From Branchiostoma floridae (taxonomy: Eukaryota > Chordata > Leptocardii > Amphioxiformes > Branchiostomatidae): a stretch of DNA of 64,000 nucleotides. The notes beneath the pieces are model-generated. The model had not been told where the DNA came from and ran no database searches. It saw only the letters and a program-made list of their open reading frames with translations. Shown here piece after piece: positions 39,701-51,400 of the stretch (within the stretch, counting starts at the first letter, position 1; each line of letters opens with the position of its first letter). The stretch spans positions 11,229,001 to 11,293,000 of the forward strand of contig NC_049991.1 of NCBI RefSeq assembly GCF_000003815.2. The letters run 5' to 3'. The position numbers were made by a program, and so were the translations under genes.

Positions 39701-42700
39701 CATTTTCACCCTTTGAGTGACTAATCCTAGCAACAAGTATGATAAGACTGCTGGAAATATTAGCGTAGCAATTACATGAAAGCGATAACTACACTTGAGA
39801 TGTTATATTTAGCATCTACTACTACTACTGATGAGTCAATTGAATGCTTCATAATGTAGTTGATGCTCTGCATGGCAACAGATCAGATCATCTAAGCATT
39901 GTGTTGATGAACACTACTGTTCTGTTACCATGCATACGTGGGAGGAAGCTGAAAGCCGAGAATGTCGACTTCGTCTGTTGCTAAGATATGTTTTAACTTG
40001 TGTACATCACATCTCCTGAATTTTTATCTGCTCAAATTTTCCTGACAAACTATAGATTGATACAGAACCCAAAGCTTTCTTGTTGAATCCAGATTTTTTT
40101 AAATTTCTATTTTTTGGTTGTTCTGCTTACAGTTGGTATTGATGATTGGAAATCTCTATTCATATCTGATTGCAGTGGCCTATCATAAAGCGCCTCAAGC
40201 TTGTTACAGCACAAGTCATCAGCACAATACCGCCATACCTGTTCCCTCATGCTGTGGGGGATGCCTGACATCGCCAGCTGGTTCAGTTTCTCAGACTTCT
40301 GTAGCGTGGCCTCGATCTTGTCCCACGTGAGATCGCCCACCTCGTGGTTATGTGTGAACTCCAGGTAGGCCTGCCACTTCAGCCTGTTCTGTGGATCCTC
40401 TGTCAGCGGGGTGCTCAGTAACTTGTTGGACATAGGCTCTGCAGCATCTGTGGTAACAGGTTATATTACATTACTAATTGATAATGCAGAAGAAGAAAGA
40501 GTGAATGCAGCTACAGGACTCTTCAAAGACTGTAGATGCAGAACACAGTGAATGATGATGATGATGAAAATTCAGAAATGTATAAGACTCAGTAATGTCA
40601 CCAATGATCAAATGGAACACAAGAGAGGCGAGTAGCAGAAACAAAAACTCATGAGATTAATTTTACTAAGGACTGTTCAGTATGTTTGCTTATAACAGCT
40701 AGATAAGGTACAATGCCCAGAAAGACTTAAATTATGCATTTTATACAAAACTAACAAAATAAACTCTTGTGCATTAAGAGTTATCTGTATACTATGGACA
40801 AGATACTTTTGATACAATGTATAATCAAGAGTCCTCACCTTCCTCCTCTACACGGAAGCCAAATTCATCATATCTGAACTCGGGTTGGCCTTCCGAGTCT
40901 TCCGTCTGTAGAACAAAACATTGTAAGTTAGTACAACCGCACTTAAAAATATAGAGCCGACAGACCACATTTTAGAAAATGATATTTATTATTACTATAT
41001 GATCAAAACACCACCTCCTAATTCTACTGTAAGCTAACTACAAGTAGTTGTTTGATGGCGGAGGGTCATACATTTTTGTACCTAGTCTCCAGGCAGATTA
41101 ACCGGTGGTATAAGGTAGTATGTACGCTGGCCAAGGAGTGCCGGCCAAGAGGTGTCCACCAATCCCCTTGGCTGGTGGACACTCCTTGCTCAGCTTAGAT
41201 ACTACTACCGGTAGAATTTTCTGCTACTGGTAAATCTGCCTGGAGATTAGGTCAAACCGAGTACGTTAATTTGCAAATCCTTCATCAATCCGTACAACAT
41301 TGTGAGCTTTACCTGAGCTATCTTGGCCAGTATGTCCTGCGGCCACATGCTGGGTGTTAAGGCGGAGAATGGCCCCCCAGGTGACGGGCTGTAGTTCCCA
41401 GAAGGAGAGCTGAGGAAGCCCAGCAGAGAGGTGGCTGCCACTGACACACCCTCCCCGCTCCCGTGGTCTGATGGTCCTGACGTGTCATCTTCCTCTTCTG
41501 TCAGCGACTCAGCTATGGAGACAGTAATCATAGGTGTTACGACTCTAACAGTTATGTACAACAATCAGTCTACATATGAAATACCGGTACTTAAATCTAT
41601 TGGGAACCACACTGTAAGTAAAATCATGTGTATAGAGTTTCGAGGTCATGCACAAGCAGTAAAGTGCTCTTGAATCTATAGATGAAAGGTGAATATCTGA
41701 AAAGAAAACACACCTTGTTCTGAAGTGTCAATGTGACATTCTTATATCTTATCATTGAATAGAAACATCAAAGCAATCATTAATGCATGCTATATCTATG
41801 TTATGCACTTTTTAAATCTCAAAGGAACAAGTAGAAAATAATAAGGCACCTTACAGTTGTTTCTAAAAGGGTTAATAACATGCTGCTGTCAATGACAGTT
41901 GTGACATGTAGCTTTTTACATGAGATGGTTTTGTTGGAAAGCAAAACTCACATCTTTTTCCAGTTTTTCCACCATGTTTCCAACCTTGGTGAGCATTAGA
42001 AGTTAGCATTGTAAGTAAAGTTAGCACTTAACTTTCTACATGTAATAGATTGAAGAATTCTTACATGATTATTTTTTTTTTATAAGAGGGAAAGTGGTGT
42101 AAAAACATGTGCATTCTTTTGCTGGGTTGATCCCATCATGATCATTTTCTCCATAACCTCAATGCGCAAATACATTTGCAAATGTTTACTCTTTTGACAC
42201 ATACTGCATGACCTTTTCAGGTCCCTCCCTTATCCAAGCATAGGCACACCCTTTCACACAATCAGCCATCAATAAGTAAAATGCAATCTGGGTTGTCTTC
42301 ACCACAGCTCCATTGATATTGACAGATTGAAGTTAAGATTGCATGAGTCTGAATGAAAATGGCTATCCATATGAAAAGCAGGTGTAAGCAATATACCTAG
42401 TGTGTATATGCAATTGTTTCAAACACATATCTCCGTATTTAGCTTGTACGTGGTTCGTTAATCATGTGCCTCAAATAAAGCAATGGCCAGCCAAAATATG
42501 TCACTGATATGTCTTTCAACTTAATCAAATGTTATCAATGATGGGTCTTTTGTCCAACAGCTTTGTAGCAAACAAAGGAATGCCAGCTGCGATGCAACAC
42601 AAGTATTTGGTGCAGCGAATGACAAACACAAGGTAACAACACTCATTATTAGGAATAAGATACCTCAGTGACTAAGGTGGATTGTACATGCCACTTGCAA

Positions 42701-44564
42701 TTAAGATAATGCTGCAAATTTGTATGACAATATTTTGACATCAGAGCAGAGGTTTATCTTACCTGGTATGTTATGATATACTAAAGTTGAAGTTATAAAT
42801 AGAGTGAAGTTTGCATTATCAAACTGTTCAATATTAAAATGGCATACTTAAACTAGCCTGAGTGTGGTAACAAACACAATATCAATGGTCTAGCAGGGAG
42901 TGTTCTGTGAAAGATATTGGCATGTAACCAAAAATGCTGGCAGCAGAAACTTCAATTGCAAGTAAAAGGTACATGTACAAATAATCAAACATAGTTAAAG
43001 TATAGCAGTAAGATGGGTAATATTTTGAGTTAACAGAATATGCTTTACTTCAAATTTTTCCTATTTGTGACTGAAATCTAAAAATAACAACCAAACAACT
43101 ACATCTGCTGCATACATGGAAAATGTGCTCAGGAAGGGAGACTTATGTTTGTGTTATGTACTTGCAAGTTTAAATATACACAGCACGGATATGGAGGTTA
43201 TAAGAATGCTGAGGAACTGAGTTATGTTGTACAAAACAAGGTTGACTTAACACCTTGCATCTCTACAGAAATGTATGAGGTGTTGGGTCATTAGCTATGA
43301 ATGGAGGGTTGTTTACAAGCGAACAGGTGGTTGTCAAGTCGGTAATGTAACCCACCTCCGCCGCAGGGCCATGCTGAATATTGTGGCCTGTTTGAGTCAA
43401 CCCGGACACTAAATGTATAATTTTGTGGTGTACATGTTTAGATAAGTCACATCCAATATTACAGGGAGGATGGGGAAAATACTTGTAAATGGTGGTTATG
43501 TACATCATAATCAGGCATTGTTTTCACTGAGCTTGCACAAAAAAACAATGATATGGCCATTATTTTATAATGACACAAGCTAATAAATTGTCTACTACTA
43601 GTACATGACGACACCCTGATTTGTGTTTGCCAGGTCAGTGCTGAACCCGTTGAACTGGCACCACCCTCTGTTACATAACAAAGTTAGTGAGAAAAAACAC
43701 AAGTCATGTACACCACAATTGTTGCTAACCTGCATATTTACGACAATGATAATACTGCTATATTGATACCCCTTTTTTGCACAGGTACAACGCTGTGCAC
43801 CAAGTGGATCAGGTTTTTCTGTAACCCCAAACAATACACCCACATAATGGGTTTACCTGGCTTACCTATTACGAACACAGGTGTCATGTTACCAGGTAGT
43901 TTGTCTTATGTATCTTTTTCATTGAGAGCTCGTTGTAGCTGATAAATGGCACGCATTTGGGACAAGTCTATAGTTACCTACGGAGCAATCGGAAATAATG
44001 TTCAAAGAAATAATGCATTTAACACCTGTCGATTCCCATGGGAAATTACCTTGACCACTTTTAAGGTAAACGCCCCCCTCCCCACAGTCGTGGGAGGTAC
44101 CGAGTAATTTTTAAAGAGCCAATTTCAAAAGCTTGGTCCCTTTAAATGTAGCGCAAACACAAAGTTATCTAAACGGCCACAGGATAGACTGGAACAAAGA
44201 GGACCTCCTTGATCGCAACTGTATACTAGTATGCCAGCCATGTTTTATCATTTTTAAAAAACCGGTTTCTTCCAACATCATACATGCAAGCCGAGAGACG
44301 TATCACACACCACATCACCATGCGTCCATATGAAACACACAAAATGCTCTGCATATGGCACCTGTCATTTAAAAAAGTATGACATCTGTGGTAACCAGAG
44401 TAGCTAAATTATTCTCATGTGTAGGAGCCGAGTTTATCTTGATCACGGAGGTCACGTCAAGCGAAACAGTTGCCAAACCGGGTTAACTCTGACAACACCC
44501 AGGGATTCAACTCACCCTGATATCCCCTCCCGCTGTAACCCTCTGCTGTTGGATCGCTGAACAT
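15661..44564 (-). CDS. SGSM3: Small G protein signalling modulator 3 (TBC-SH3-RUN)
   Basis: Coding exons in transcript order: 44564-44516, 41512-41313, 40905-40839, 40447-40239, 39034-38975, 38825-38769, 38600-38466, 38191-38075, about 37533-37402 (5' part missing), 37098-37003, 36565-36431, 36121-36064, 35811-35761, 35389-35310, 35006-34851, 34498-34444, 34299-34250, 33731-33673, 30430-30337, 27911-27841, 23386-23338, 23060-23004, 22680-22652, 22079-21957, 17875-17803, one of 17038-17012 or 16794-16768, 15732-15661. All phases agree. The product is about 786 aa plus some 30 residues lost at the gap (human: about 750). Order is TBC, SH3, RUN, as in vertebrate SGSM3 (RUTBC3/CIP85/MAP), a Rab-GAP-like adaptor linked in vertebrates to connexin-43 turnover and merlin. 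Both TBC catalytic fingers are present. Confidence 0.97.
16768..16794 (-). CDS. SGSM3: SGSM3 microexon 26b (27 nt)
   Basis: Acceptor GATTTCTTTTCAG, nine codons reading KYGEVTQNQ, donor GTAAGACC. Same length, phase and flanking donor as 26a, with six of nine residues identical (KYGE, Q7 and Q9). The pair looks like alternatively used cassettes. Use in RNA is inferred. Confidence 0.8.
17012..17038 (-). CDS. SGSM3: SGSM3 microexon 26a (27 nt)
   Basis: Acceptor TCTGTTTCAG, then nine codons reading KYGEEHQIQ, then donor GTAAGACC. Phase 0 at both ends, so it can be skipped or included without changing frame. It is a tandem duplicate of the microexon at 16768-16794. It lies between the end of the RUN domain and the last exon; vertebrate SGSM3 as I know it goes directly across this point. 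Confidence 0.8.
17803..33731 (-). CDS. SGSM3: SGSM3 exons 18-25: RUN domain
   Basis: Eight exons code the C-terminal RUN domain: [38 protein letters not shown] and [70 protein letters not shown] (only 29 nt), [12 protein letters not shown] to [11 protein letters not shown], and [23 protein letters not shown] domains bind Rap/Rab-family GTPases. Introns here are long (up to about 4 kb) and filled with AT-rich DNA and one MITE. Confidence 0.94.
19827..20275. mobile_element. hAT-type MITE with 8-bp target-site duplication
   Basis: The element 19835-20267 (433 bp) starts TAGGGCTGGGTACCGGTAC and ends with the inverted copy (one mismatch). It is bracketed by a direct ATGTTGAC at 19827-19834 and 20268-20275. 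An 8-bp duplication with short TIRs is typical of the hAT superfamily. Subterminal GGTCCAGGTCCGG repeats form further hairpins. No transposase; it lies in an SGSM3 intron. Confidence 0.88.
21738..21935. repeat. Small inverted-repeat insertion next to SGSM3 exon 24
   Basis: GGTCTGCATGGGGG near 21738 is mirrored by GCATGCAGACCCCCAT near 21918. Between them ATTACGCTAAAT occurs twice and related ATTACGG pieces follow. It sits about 20-25 bases from the exon 24 donor (21957). A degraded MITE is likely. Confidence 0.4.
24684..24729. repeat. Two-copy 23-bp tandem repeat
   Basis: ATAGTGGTCTTTCACAAAGG with three more bases, repeated twice head to tail in an SGSM3 intron. A local replication slip. Confidence 0.8.
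29836..29925. repeat. Polypyrimidine tract in an SGSM3 intron
   Basis: About 90 bases almost wholly C and T on the plus strand, hence polypurine on the transcribed-sense strand. A low-complexity (TTTC)n-type tract. Confidence 0.85.
34250..35006 (-). CDS. SGSM3: SGSM3 exons 15-17: SH3 domain
   Basis: The SH3 domain starts in exon 15 with [19 protein letters not shown] (the ALYDY motif reads ALLDF), continues in exon 16 with [16 protein letters not shown] (the conserved Trp), and ends in exon 17 with [11 protein letters not shown] (the usual GWFPxxYV with Phe for Tyr). Exon 15 also carries a basic RNRRRRAK stretch just before the domain. The introns split the domain at NDIIT/IISQ and LRG/WFP. 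Confidence 0.96.
35310..36565 (-). CDS. SGSM3: SGSM3 exons 11-14: linker with basic segment
   Basis: Exon 11 gives [20 protein letters not shown] and [19 protein letters not shown]. Exon 12 gives the basic, serine-rich [20 protein letters not shown], a plausible phosphorylation or 14-3-3 type segment (RSRS). Exon 13 gives [10 protein letters not shown]. Exon 14 gives [17 protein letters not shown], probably helical. This linker is strongly conserved between TBC and SH3 in the family. Confidence 0.92.
37003..39034 (-). CDS. SGSM3: SGSM3 exons 5-10: TBC Rab-GAP domain
   Basis: Exons 5 and 6 give [12 protein letters not shown] and SLTAKQIEK. Exon 7 carries both fingers of dual-finger TBC catalysis: the Arg in [12 protein letters not shown] and the Gln in IGYCQGTGM. 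Exon 8 is [18 protein letters not shown] and onward to SLIGVQ. Exon 9 resumes at [13 protein letters not shown] and includes [13 protein letters not shown], the third conserved TBC block. Exon 10 is [19 protein letters not shown]. Activity on a Rab is expected from the intact fingers; which Rab cannot be told from sequence. Confidence 0.95.
37402..37533 (-). CDS. SGSM3: SGSM3 exon 9, 5' part missing at an assembly gap
   Basis: Conserved coding sequence ends abruptly at about 37533, 46 bases before the N run. Upstream of TLHWF the frame reads unrelated residues and there is no acceptor at the expected place. Family alignment predicts about 30 more residues between GVQ (end of exon 8) and this point, rich in Leu and covering the middle of the TBC fold. 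They are nowhere else in the window. A misjoined or collapsed assembly is more likely than a true deletion. Confidence 0.8.
37580..37679. other. Assembly gap (100 N) inside SGSM3
   Basis: Exactly 100 N, gap of unknown size, between SGSM3 exons 8 and 9. It removes the 5' part of exon 9. The right flank (37680-37860) is AT-rich and not recognisably coding. Confidence 0.99.
40239..44564 (-). CDS. SGSM3: SGSM3 exons 1-4: N-terminus
   Basis: Exon 1 (49 nt) starts [16 protein letters not shown]. Exon 2 (200 nt) has an acidic Ser/Gly-rich stretch and then the conserved [20 protein letters not shown]. Exon 3 (67 nt) gives [17 protein letters not shown]. Exon 4 (209 nt) gives [20 protein letters not shown] and [10 protein letters not shown], the entry to the TBC domain. 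The N-terminus is longer than in human because of the acidic insert. Start choice: the first Met in frame with the conserved region, directly upstream of a GTGAGT donor. Confidence 0.9.
41082..41252. repeat. Inverted-repeat element (CTCCA-ended family)
   Basis: About 170 bp in an SGSM3 intron between exons 2 and 3. The left end CCTAGTCTCCAGGCAGATT mirrors the right end AATCTGCCTGGAGATTAGG. Inside, TTGGCTGGTGGACACTCCTT mirrors AAGGAGTGCCGGCCAAGA imperfectly. It has the same end motif as the 6.1, 47.0 and 58.0 kb elements. Confidence 0.75.
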
Positions 44565-45260
44565 CCCGCCTGTGATCTCCCGCAGATCTTGGGTTCACCA
44601 GGAGGCTAGGAAAATAAAGGGAAAGTGATTCCGCCAGGCTCACAGCAGCGACCTTCCAACAACCTGCTTCGTTGTTTACCCGTCTGAGTACAGCAGATAA
44701 AAATGTCAATATCCCTCCGCAGCGTCCTTATAACTGAGGCTTTATAATATTTTCCAGGGCATCGGAAATAAAAGCCGTTAACTGACAATGCAATGTCTTC
44801 TCTTGATCTTAACCCTACCTAGGATTGATACAAAGTTGTCTTTAATTCTAATCTGCGGTTTGAATTGGGACTACATTGTTTACGTGTCACTGCAAATTCA
44901 GTGCTGCGGTCTGCCTACGTCACGACAAAAATTCTACGTCCGGGTCGCGTGACGTCATCACATTAAATAAATATCGCCCTTCGCTCCACCTGCCGTGCAC
45001 GCCTACGCGGTGTCAATATTTATGTTCAGCCGGTCCCAAGTCATGATCGGAGGAAAGGCAACGGCGGTGCAGGCTGTGCACGATGCGCGATGGCCGAACG
45101 ACTTTTAGTCGGGCTCTAATCAATATTTCCACCGTCCAAATTTAGTGGGTCAGCTACTCCCATCGCATTGCGGCCAGGGGGATCATCCCAGTTGGATTTG
45201 CATTGCAAATCCCGCTCCATCTCGACTTCTGTGTGGGAGAGTAGGTGGGGTGCCTCTGCC
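44565..45260. promoter_or_regulatory. Divergent promoter region between SGSM3 and the ankyrin/SOCS gene
   Basis: The two start codons (44564 minus, 45261 plus) are 696 bp apart and face away from each other. The stretch is CpG-rich compared with its surroundings and lacks a clear TATA box for either side, as in many shared housekeeping promoters. It contains a perfect CRE and a half-type CRE. Start sites cannot be fixed from sequence. Confidence 0.6.
44950..44957. promoter_or_regulatory. CRE (TGACGTCA)
   Basis: Perfect palindromic cAMP-response element within GCGTGACGTCATCAC; CREB/ATF family site. A second, TACGTCAC, lies 34 bases away at 44916-44923. The site is seen; binding is inferred. 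Confidence 0.55.
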
Positions 45261-45459
45261 ATGGGCCAAGTCCGTTCGCGGCTCAAAAAGATGGGAGCCG
45301 GGGTCTCGGCGGTGGAGAGCTTCACGGACCTGCAGAGGCGCGCCTCCGAGTCGGACGACGAGAGCGAGGACTACACGGTGAAACACCTGTTCCAGGCCGC
45401 CGAGAGGGGGGACCTGCGCACCCTGAAGAGAATTGTGGAGGAGAACAGAATACCCATCG
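45261..45459 (+). CDS. ASB-like exon 1
   Basis: 66 codons plus one base, donor GTAAGT at 45460. It codes the MGQVRS start, a basic patch, an acidic segment ([11 protein letters not shown]) and the first ankyrin repeat ([17 protein letters not shown]). GC-rich compared with the rest of the gene, being next to the promoter. Confidence 0.88.
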
Positions 45460-48400
45460 GTAAGTGCAGAGAAATTGCAAAAAAAAGGGCAAACATCAGT
45501 ACTGTCAAAGTTTCCCATCTGTGTAACTTACAATTTTATTGCAGTTCATGTAGAATATCAATTATGAATTAGCGTTGCTGTCATTCATCAGTACGCAGAC
45601 ACGTGAAACAGCTATCATCATCAGGCTAGTATAACCATATATCAATTTACCACGTCTGACCTACATTTTCTGACTGAAAACTATACACTGGAACATTCGA
45701 CCAGGAAGAGGGTCTGGTATGATGGTGTTTAATCTCCATATATATATTATATATTGGAGACATTTTTCCTTTATTCAGTGATATGATTATTGTTGATATT
45801 TGCCTGTACATTATTCAACTAAGTGCAACCAAGGAGGCCCTTAGTTTAACATCCTCCATCTCTGCGTGTGCTGGTGTGATGAAAAGTATTGCCTGGCAAT
45901 ATTTCCACTAATTGGCAATCCCCAAAGGCTACACTACAGTACAGGTCGACGTATGGAGTTCTGTGGATATTAGAGAAAAACAGTACTGTGAATGCATTTA
46001 AATTCGCGGAGATTTAATTTCGCGGTAGCGAGAAAATGGACTTTTCGCGTTGGTTTTAATTTCGCGGTGATGCGGCCGCTGCAAAAACTGCAAACATTAA
46101 ACCACCGCAAAAGTTTCTGCATTTACAGTACTTTGCTCTTCCTAAGACTGCCCTCAGTTAGAATAGCATTTCCAGAAAGAATTAATCTTCACATCAGGAC
46201 GATCAGGTGAGGCTTTTCTATAGCATGGAGCTTCAAAGACTTGGTAATAAAACTCCAAAGGCAACATGAAACTCACTTGCAGTTTTCATACGTGAGTCAT
46301 AAACATGGGGGTGTACAACAGGTAACATGATGGCTCATCCTTAGATAACATTCATTCTCTTGCAACTGGTGAGACAAAATGCTCAAAGCGTTCTACAATT
46401 TGCAGCTGAGGCTGTGTCATATTCTAAGTAGCTATTTAAACTAATATCAGGACCTGAGATTTAGTCTTGTTTGTCATCTTCTGTGCAAATATGATGCTAG
46501 TGGACCTGCAGTATTTTTATATACATGTACATGTATTGTCTTTATGTATGTATAAAAGAGTGCATTTATGTCATATATGTCAAATTGTGTGTGAATGTAA
46601 ATTTCACATTGGATAGGTATCCCTTTAGAAGTTTAGAAAAAAAAAATTTAATCAACAGCCTGTCATTTTGGTTGGTAAAAGTTAACTAGAATGATGTTTT
46701 GGCATGAACTTTATTGCTCGACTTTATTGCTTGACATGCTACAATGTATGGCAACAATAAGAAGGCAATCAACACAATAATGTTCTAAAGCCTCTATAGC
46801 GGCAGCCCACTTGTGTTGATTGTGGTTTGAGAGACGAAGATTACTGGTGCAACATCAGGCAATCCAGATCAAACCAGGTCAGCAGCAGCTGGGGCTTTTG
46901 GAAACAGAATAAAGCTTCCAACTGACATGCATAAAACATTTCCCAACTCAGTAAGCCCCAGATAAGGAGACATGCTAGATGTAACTTGTAAGGAATACAG
47001 GAACAACTCCAAGCAGAGGTTGAGATCAGGTAAAGATCTTGACTACTACCATATCTCTGTGACTCAACCTCTGCTTGGAGAATAGGAACAACTAGTACAG
47101 GCTTGGAAAACAATGATGTCACCTCAAACACAGGATGATTGAAATGAACTGAGAACAAAGTCTATTCTCAGAAGTTGTGACATTGGAGGTAGAATAACCA
47201 CCTGTTGCAGACAATAATTTTGACCTCAGTTTTATTGTACAGTAACAGAAATCCCAGCTTCATGAGGGAAGTTGTAAAAATAATACTGCAAAGCTTAAAC
47301 ATAAAATACAAGGACATAGACCATTAATTTGAAGTTAATTTGCAACTTCCTACTTAGCTAAGGCTTAATGCAACATGTAATATTATTCAGAAATTTTTTT
47401 AACATACACTACAAGATAACAATGGTGAGAACTGTCACCAGAAAATAATAGTAGTAAATTAGATGTTTCTTCATAATTCGTAAGATATCTCTGACCATAT
47501 TCTTTAGATTCTTAAGATCAAATTTGTGATGGCCATAAAATTACTCAAACTTCCCCTCCTTATTTTGCTAAATCGCTGTTGACAAAGGCTGTAAAGGAAG
47601 AAATGTCTACCTTGATGCAGTTTGACCTTTGTATTGCTGCCACATTCAATTCCTAACAAGAACAACGAATTGGACAATCCGTCTTCCATGTCCCAGTTTT
47701 CAACATAACAACCAAAAATTACAGTGCCACAGGACCTTGTAGTAAAAATCCAGTAAGACCTGCATTTCCTATGCAGCAGACACTTGGTACATGTATTCTG
47801 AACACCACTTCCCCTAGGCTTTGGTAAAAAGGCTGGGGTTGGCAAGGTTCATGTTACCAGTGGCAGTGGTAGTTGGGATGCCAAAATTGATGACTCTTGG
47901 CAGAATGGGTCCACCAAGGGGTTTTCAAGTTTGAAGGGGGAATCTCGGAATGCATGAAACAAGGGCAATGTCAATAGTCTAGCAATTTAAAGAATTTGTG
48001 CATGACTCAGTGTTGACTTATTTTACCATTGTTGGTAATTAACTAAAAATGATATCTGCCTTAGGAATATAAAGTGTGGTCTTCAAAACAATATTTGTAC
48101 AATGTACAGTTATAGATCTAGTACTAGTACTCACATATTTCTAGCTTGTGTGAGTAGACTATTCTCTACTAAATATTGATTACCTTATTCTTATATCGTT
48201 TTACTACAAGACAATGTTGTAGCTTATTTGGGGTTGAAAAAAAAGACAGAAGATAATCACATAGTGAGATAACCTATCAAAATGCTCAATGATCATGTTT
48301 TATGTAGGCACTGTGATGAAGGTACAAAAAGGGATACTAGTGCCCCTCAGCATCCTTGGCACGTGCACCAGCCTTAATGTGGAGGCTGCGGCTTTTCAAG

Positions 48401-51400
48401 CTATAAAATCTGATGATAAAGACTCATCGTTAGATTTTCCTATCTTAGCGATGTAAAGGGGATCCCTTGATCAAGCACTTGACATTTTTTTTATGTCTAG
48501 CCTCTGCCTTTGGATCCAATGACTTAAGAGAAGTAACAGAAAGCCCAAATCAGTGATAAAAATCAGTGTCAAAATATGTGCTTCAGGCATTGTTGACAAA
48601 ATGTTTAAATTGCCAATAAATCATGTAGGCAAACAAGCCATGGGGTGAATAGCAGGGGGACCGGAATATTCTAAACTTAGATGTCTCGATAAGGATTGCT
48701 TAAATCCTGATCAGTCCCAAGTAGACCATGCAACCAAGGCATTTGATTTCTTTTAATTGTCTTCAATCTGATGTTCATGCTGTTACAGTAACAGTGTCTA
48801 CAGGCTGGCAACAGCTGTGGTAACTTAAAAGTGACCTGGTTGCTTTCAAAGTCAGGGAGAGCCAAACAATTACTGAAATACTGCCAGCACTGATTGTCAA
48901 TCTCACAAGTAGTAACATAAAAATGTAAACTAAAGCCCTATGTAGTTAAATGTACATGTTGACATCTGCACTGAATCAAACCATCAACTAAACACTGTGC
49001 ACATTGTAGATGGTCCGATGATTACACTGCATACAATGACTTGTTAATGTCCTTGTATATAAGCCTTATGCCTACACCGTTCAGACTGCATCTCATTATT
49101 CCACTACGTTGCAGGAAATCTAATGAGAGATGTGGGCATTAGGGGCGGGGGTTGTTTTGGTGTAAACATTAGGAATACCTAAAATGGTCTTGTCTGCAGC
49201 TATAGGATACATTCCTTTCAAACAAATAACGTGTCTCTAGATGATTTTGACCAGATGTTTTATTTGAAACTTAATTGTGAATTCTAAAATGGACATTTTA
49301 TATCATAGCAATATCAGTAGCATTACAGCCAATACTAGTAGTAGCAATCTTGGCTTTAATTTGCTTTTGAATTTTATTCAAATTTAACAGTGACAGCTAG
49401 ATATATTCCTTGATCTTGATAATGGGGAATACAGCAGCTGCAGATAAAATCTCTTCCAGTTCAGTAGCCTCAAAATAGTCAGTTTTGCATATTAGAGTCC
49501 CAGTCCTCTACTTAGGTTGATAGAAATCTGAAGAGCAATCCCTGGTGCCTGCTTTGATATATTGTTTCTTAGTATGTGTTAGATGTTTCATGGTCTCAGA
49601 TGCTTTACATTGCATATAGAAAAGATACTGGTGCTTTTGAGTATTTCAGTCTTTGCCAATTTTCCACTCAAAACCATGTCTCTGAACGACGTGTTTGAAG
49701 AATGATGATGCAATGTTACAGTTATCTCAAACTCCACATCATGTGATTCATGTAGTGTAGAAGTGAAGAATGAAGCAATTGTTTTAGACTATATCTGGTC
49801 TAGAAGCCATTACGATTGGCTTCATAGTCCATGAGAACATTTAGACTGAAGAAGTAAACTTGACTGTACAGTCTGATAAGGATCAGTTTCCTTACTCAAT
49901 GAAATAAAGCATTGCAGTCACTTGACATTTTTCTGATGAGCTAACATATGTACATTTTGATGTCTCCTGTTATTGCAGATATAACAGATAACAGTGCGTG
50001 TACCCCACTGTTCATGGCTGCGAAAGATGGTCACCACGAATGTGTTTCTCTGCTGCTGAGGCAGGGGGCTCTGGCAGATGGTCTGCGAGATGTGAGCTCG
50101 TCGTGGACCCCCCTGTGGATCGCCTCCTCCGGTGGACATACAGAATGTGTCAGGTCTGTGCCAGCTTCTGTTTGTTAGGGAGAAGCTGGGTTGTCTACAT
50201 TTCCTCCTGACACCTGGGCATGTTGAGTAAGATAGTTGCACTAGTTTGGGAGACATACATTACTAACCCTTAAAAGCATCTATAATCAGCTCTAATATAA
50301 GGCTTGTTGCTCACATGTCAGGTTAATTTGCATATGTACTGGACGTTCTAAAAATAAGTTTGTTGTAGATGTCCCTGACATTTGAGCACATGGCAAAGAC
50401 ATCTGTAGTGCTAGATTATCACTGCTACATTTACTAATAAGGATATACTATTCTTGTTACATGTACATCTAACAAAGTAGATGTATATGTAATGTATACA
50501 TGTACACATAATTCATTAAAATAGACTGAAATTCAACCCTTTAATCAGCACGTATGATTGAAGCGAGCTGACATTGTTGGCATATATGGTGCTAGCCTTG
50601 GTGCTGAAAAGTGCATCTGATAAACTTGATGGTTTATACTGGACATAACAGAGCACATTATAACTGTGCTGATGAAAACATCAAAGCTGCTGATGGCTCT
50701 TGTGCATAGCATAGAGATCTCTCTTGTGAATTTAGACCACTTAATGCTTCTGACATAAAAGGATGAAACTTGTTACATGGATATTTTTGGTCTGTTCCAA
50801 ATTCCATTTATTGTCTGCCTCCAGTGACAAATGCACTGTCAGAAAGCATGAAATAGGAACATACCAGTAGGATTGGGGATATAATGGAATGGATATCATC
50901 ATTGGTACAGAGCTCTAAATGGGAAAAGTCTGTCATGAATGTTTTTGTCTGTATGAAAGGTTTGAAGCCCAACATGGGATTAATGATACCCGTGAGTAAC
51001 ATATGGTACATGTTTAGGTTGTTTATTTCAAACCAAACTATGTAAAAATTGTAATACCATCTCAGTGATCAACCTGACTACAGCATATCTCCCTGTTTTT
51101 ATTCTAGACTCCTCATAGATGCAGGTGCTAACCTGGAGTGCAAGTACCCAGAGACACCACTGTACGTGGCAACCAGGGAGGGCCACGCCCCTGTTGTCAA
51201 GCTGCTCCTTCAGGCTGGAGCACTGACAGAATTTTCTGGAATTCCCCACCATTCCCTGATCGAGGCGGCCATGCACGGCCATAGGGACTACCTGGAGTGC
51301 ATCCATCTGATTGCCTTGTCGGGATGTGACTTAGATGAACCTGTGAACCAGTACCAGCAGACTGCGCTGCATCTCTGCAGTATCAACAAGAATGGAGCAT

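Larger units (their letters stand above)
45460..49978 (+). other. ASB-like intron 1
   Basis: 4.5 kb intron, AT-rich. It holds an (AT)n patch near 45740-45762, a fold-back element at 45981-46132 and a small inverted repeat at 47007-47080. No exon or other gene was recognised. Confidence 0.7.

Noticed and set aside
45168-45260. In-frame upstream ATG extending the ASB-like protein by 31 residues
   Set aside because: The added residues are not repeat-like and would hide the MGQVRS myristoylation start. Kept only as an alternative.
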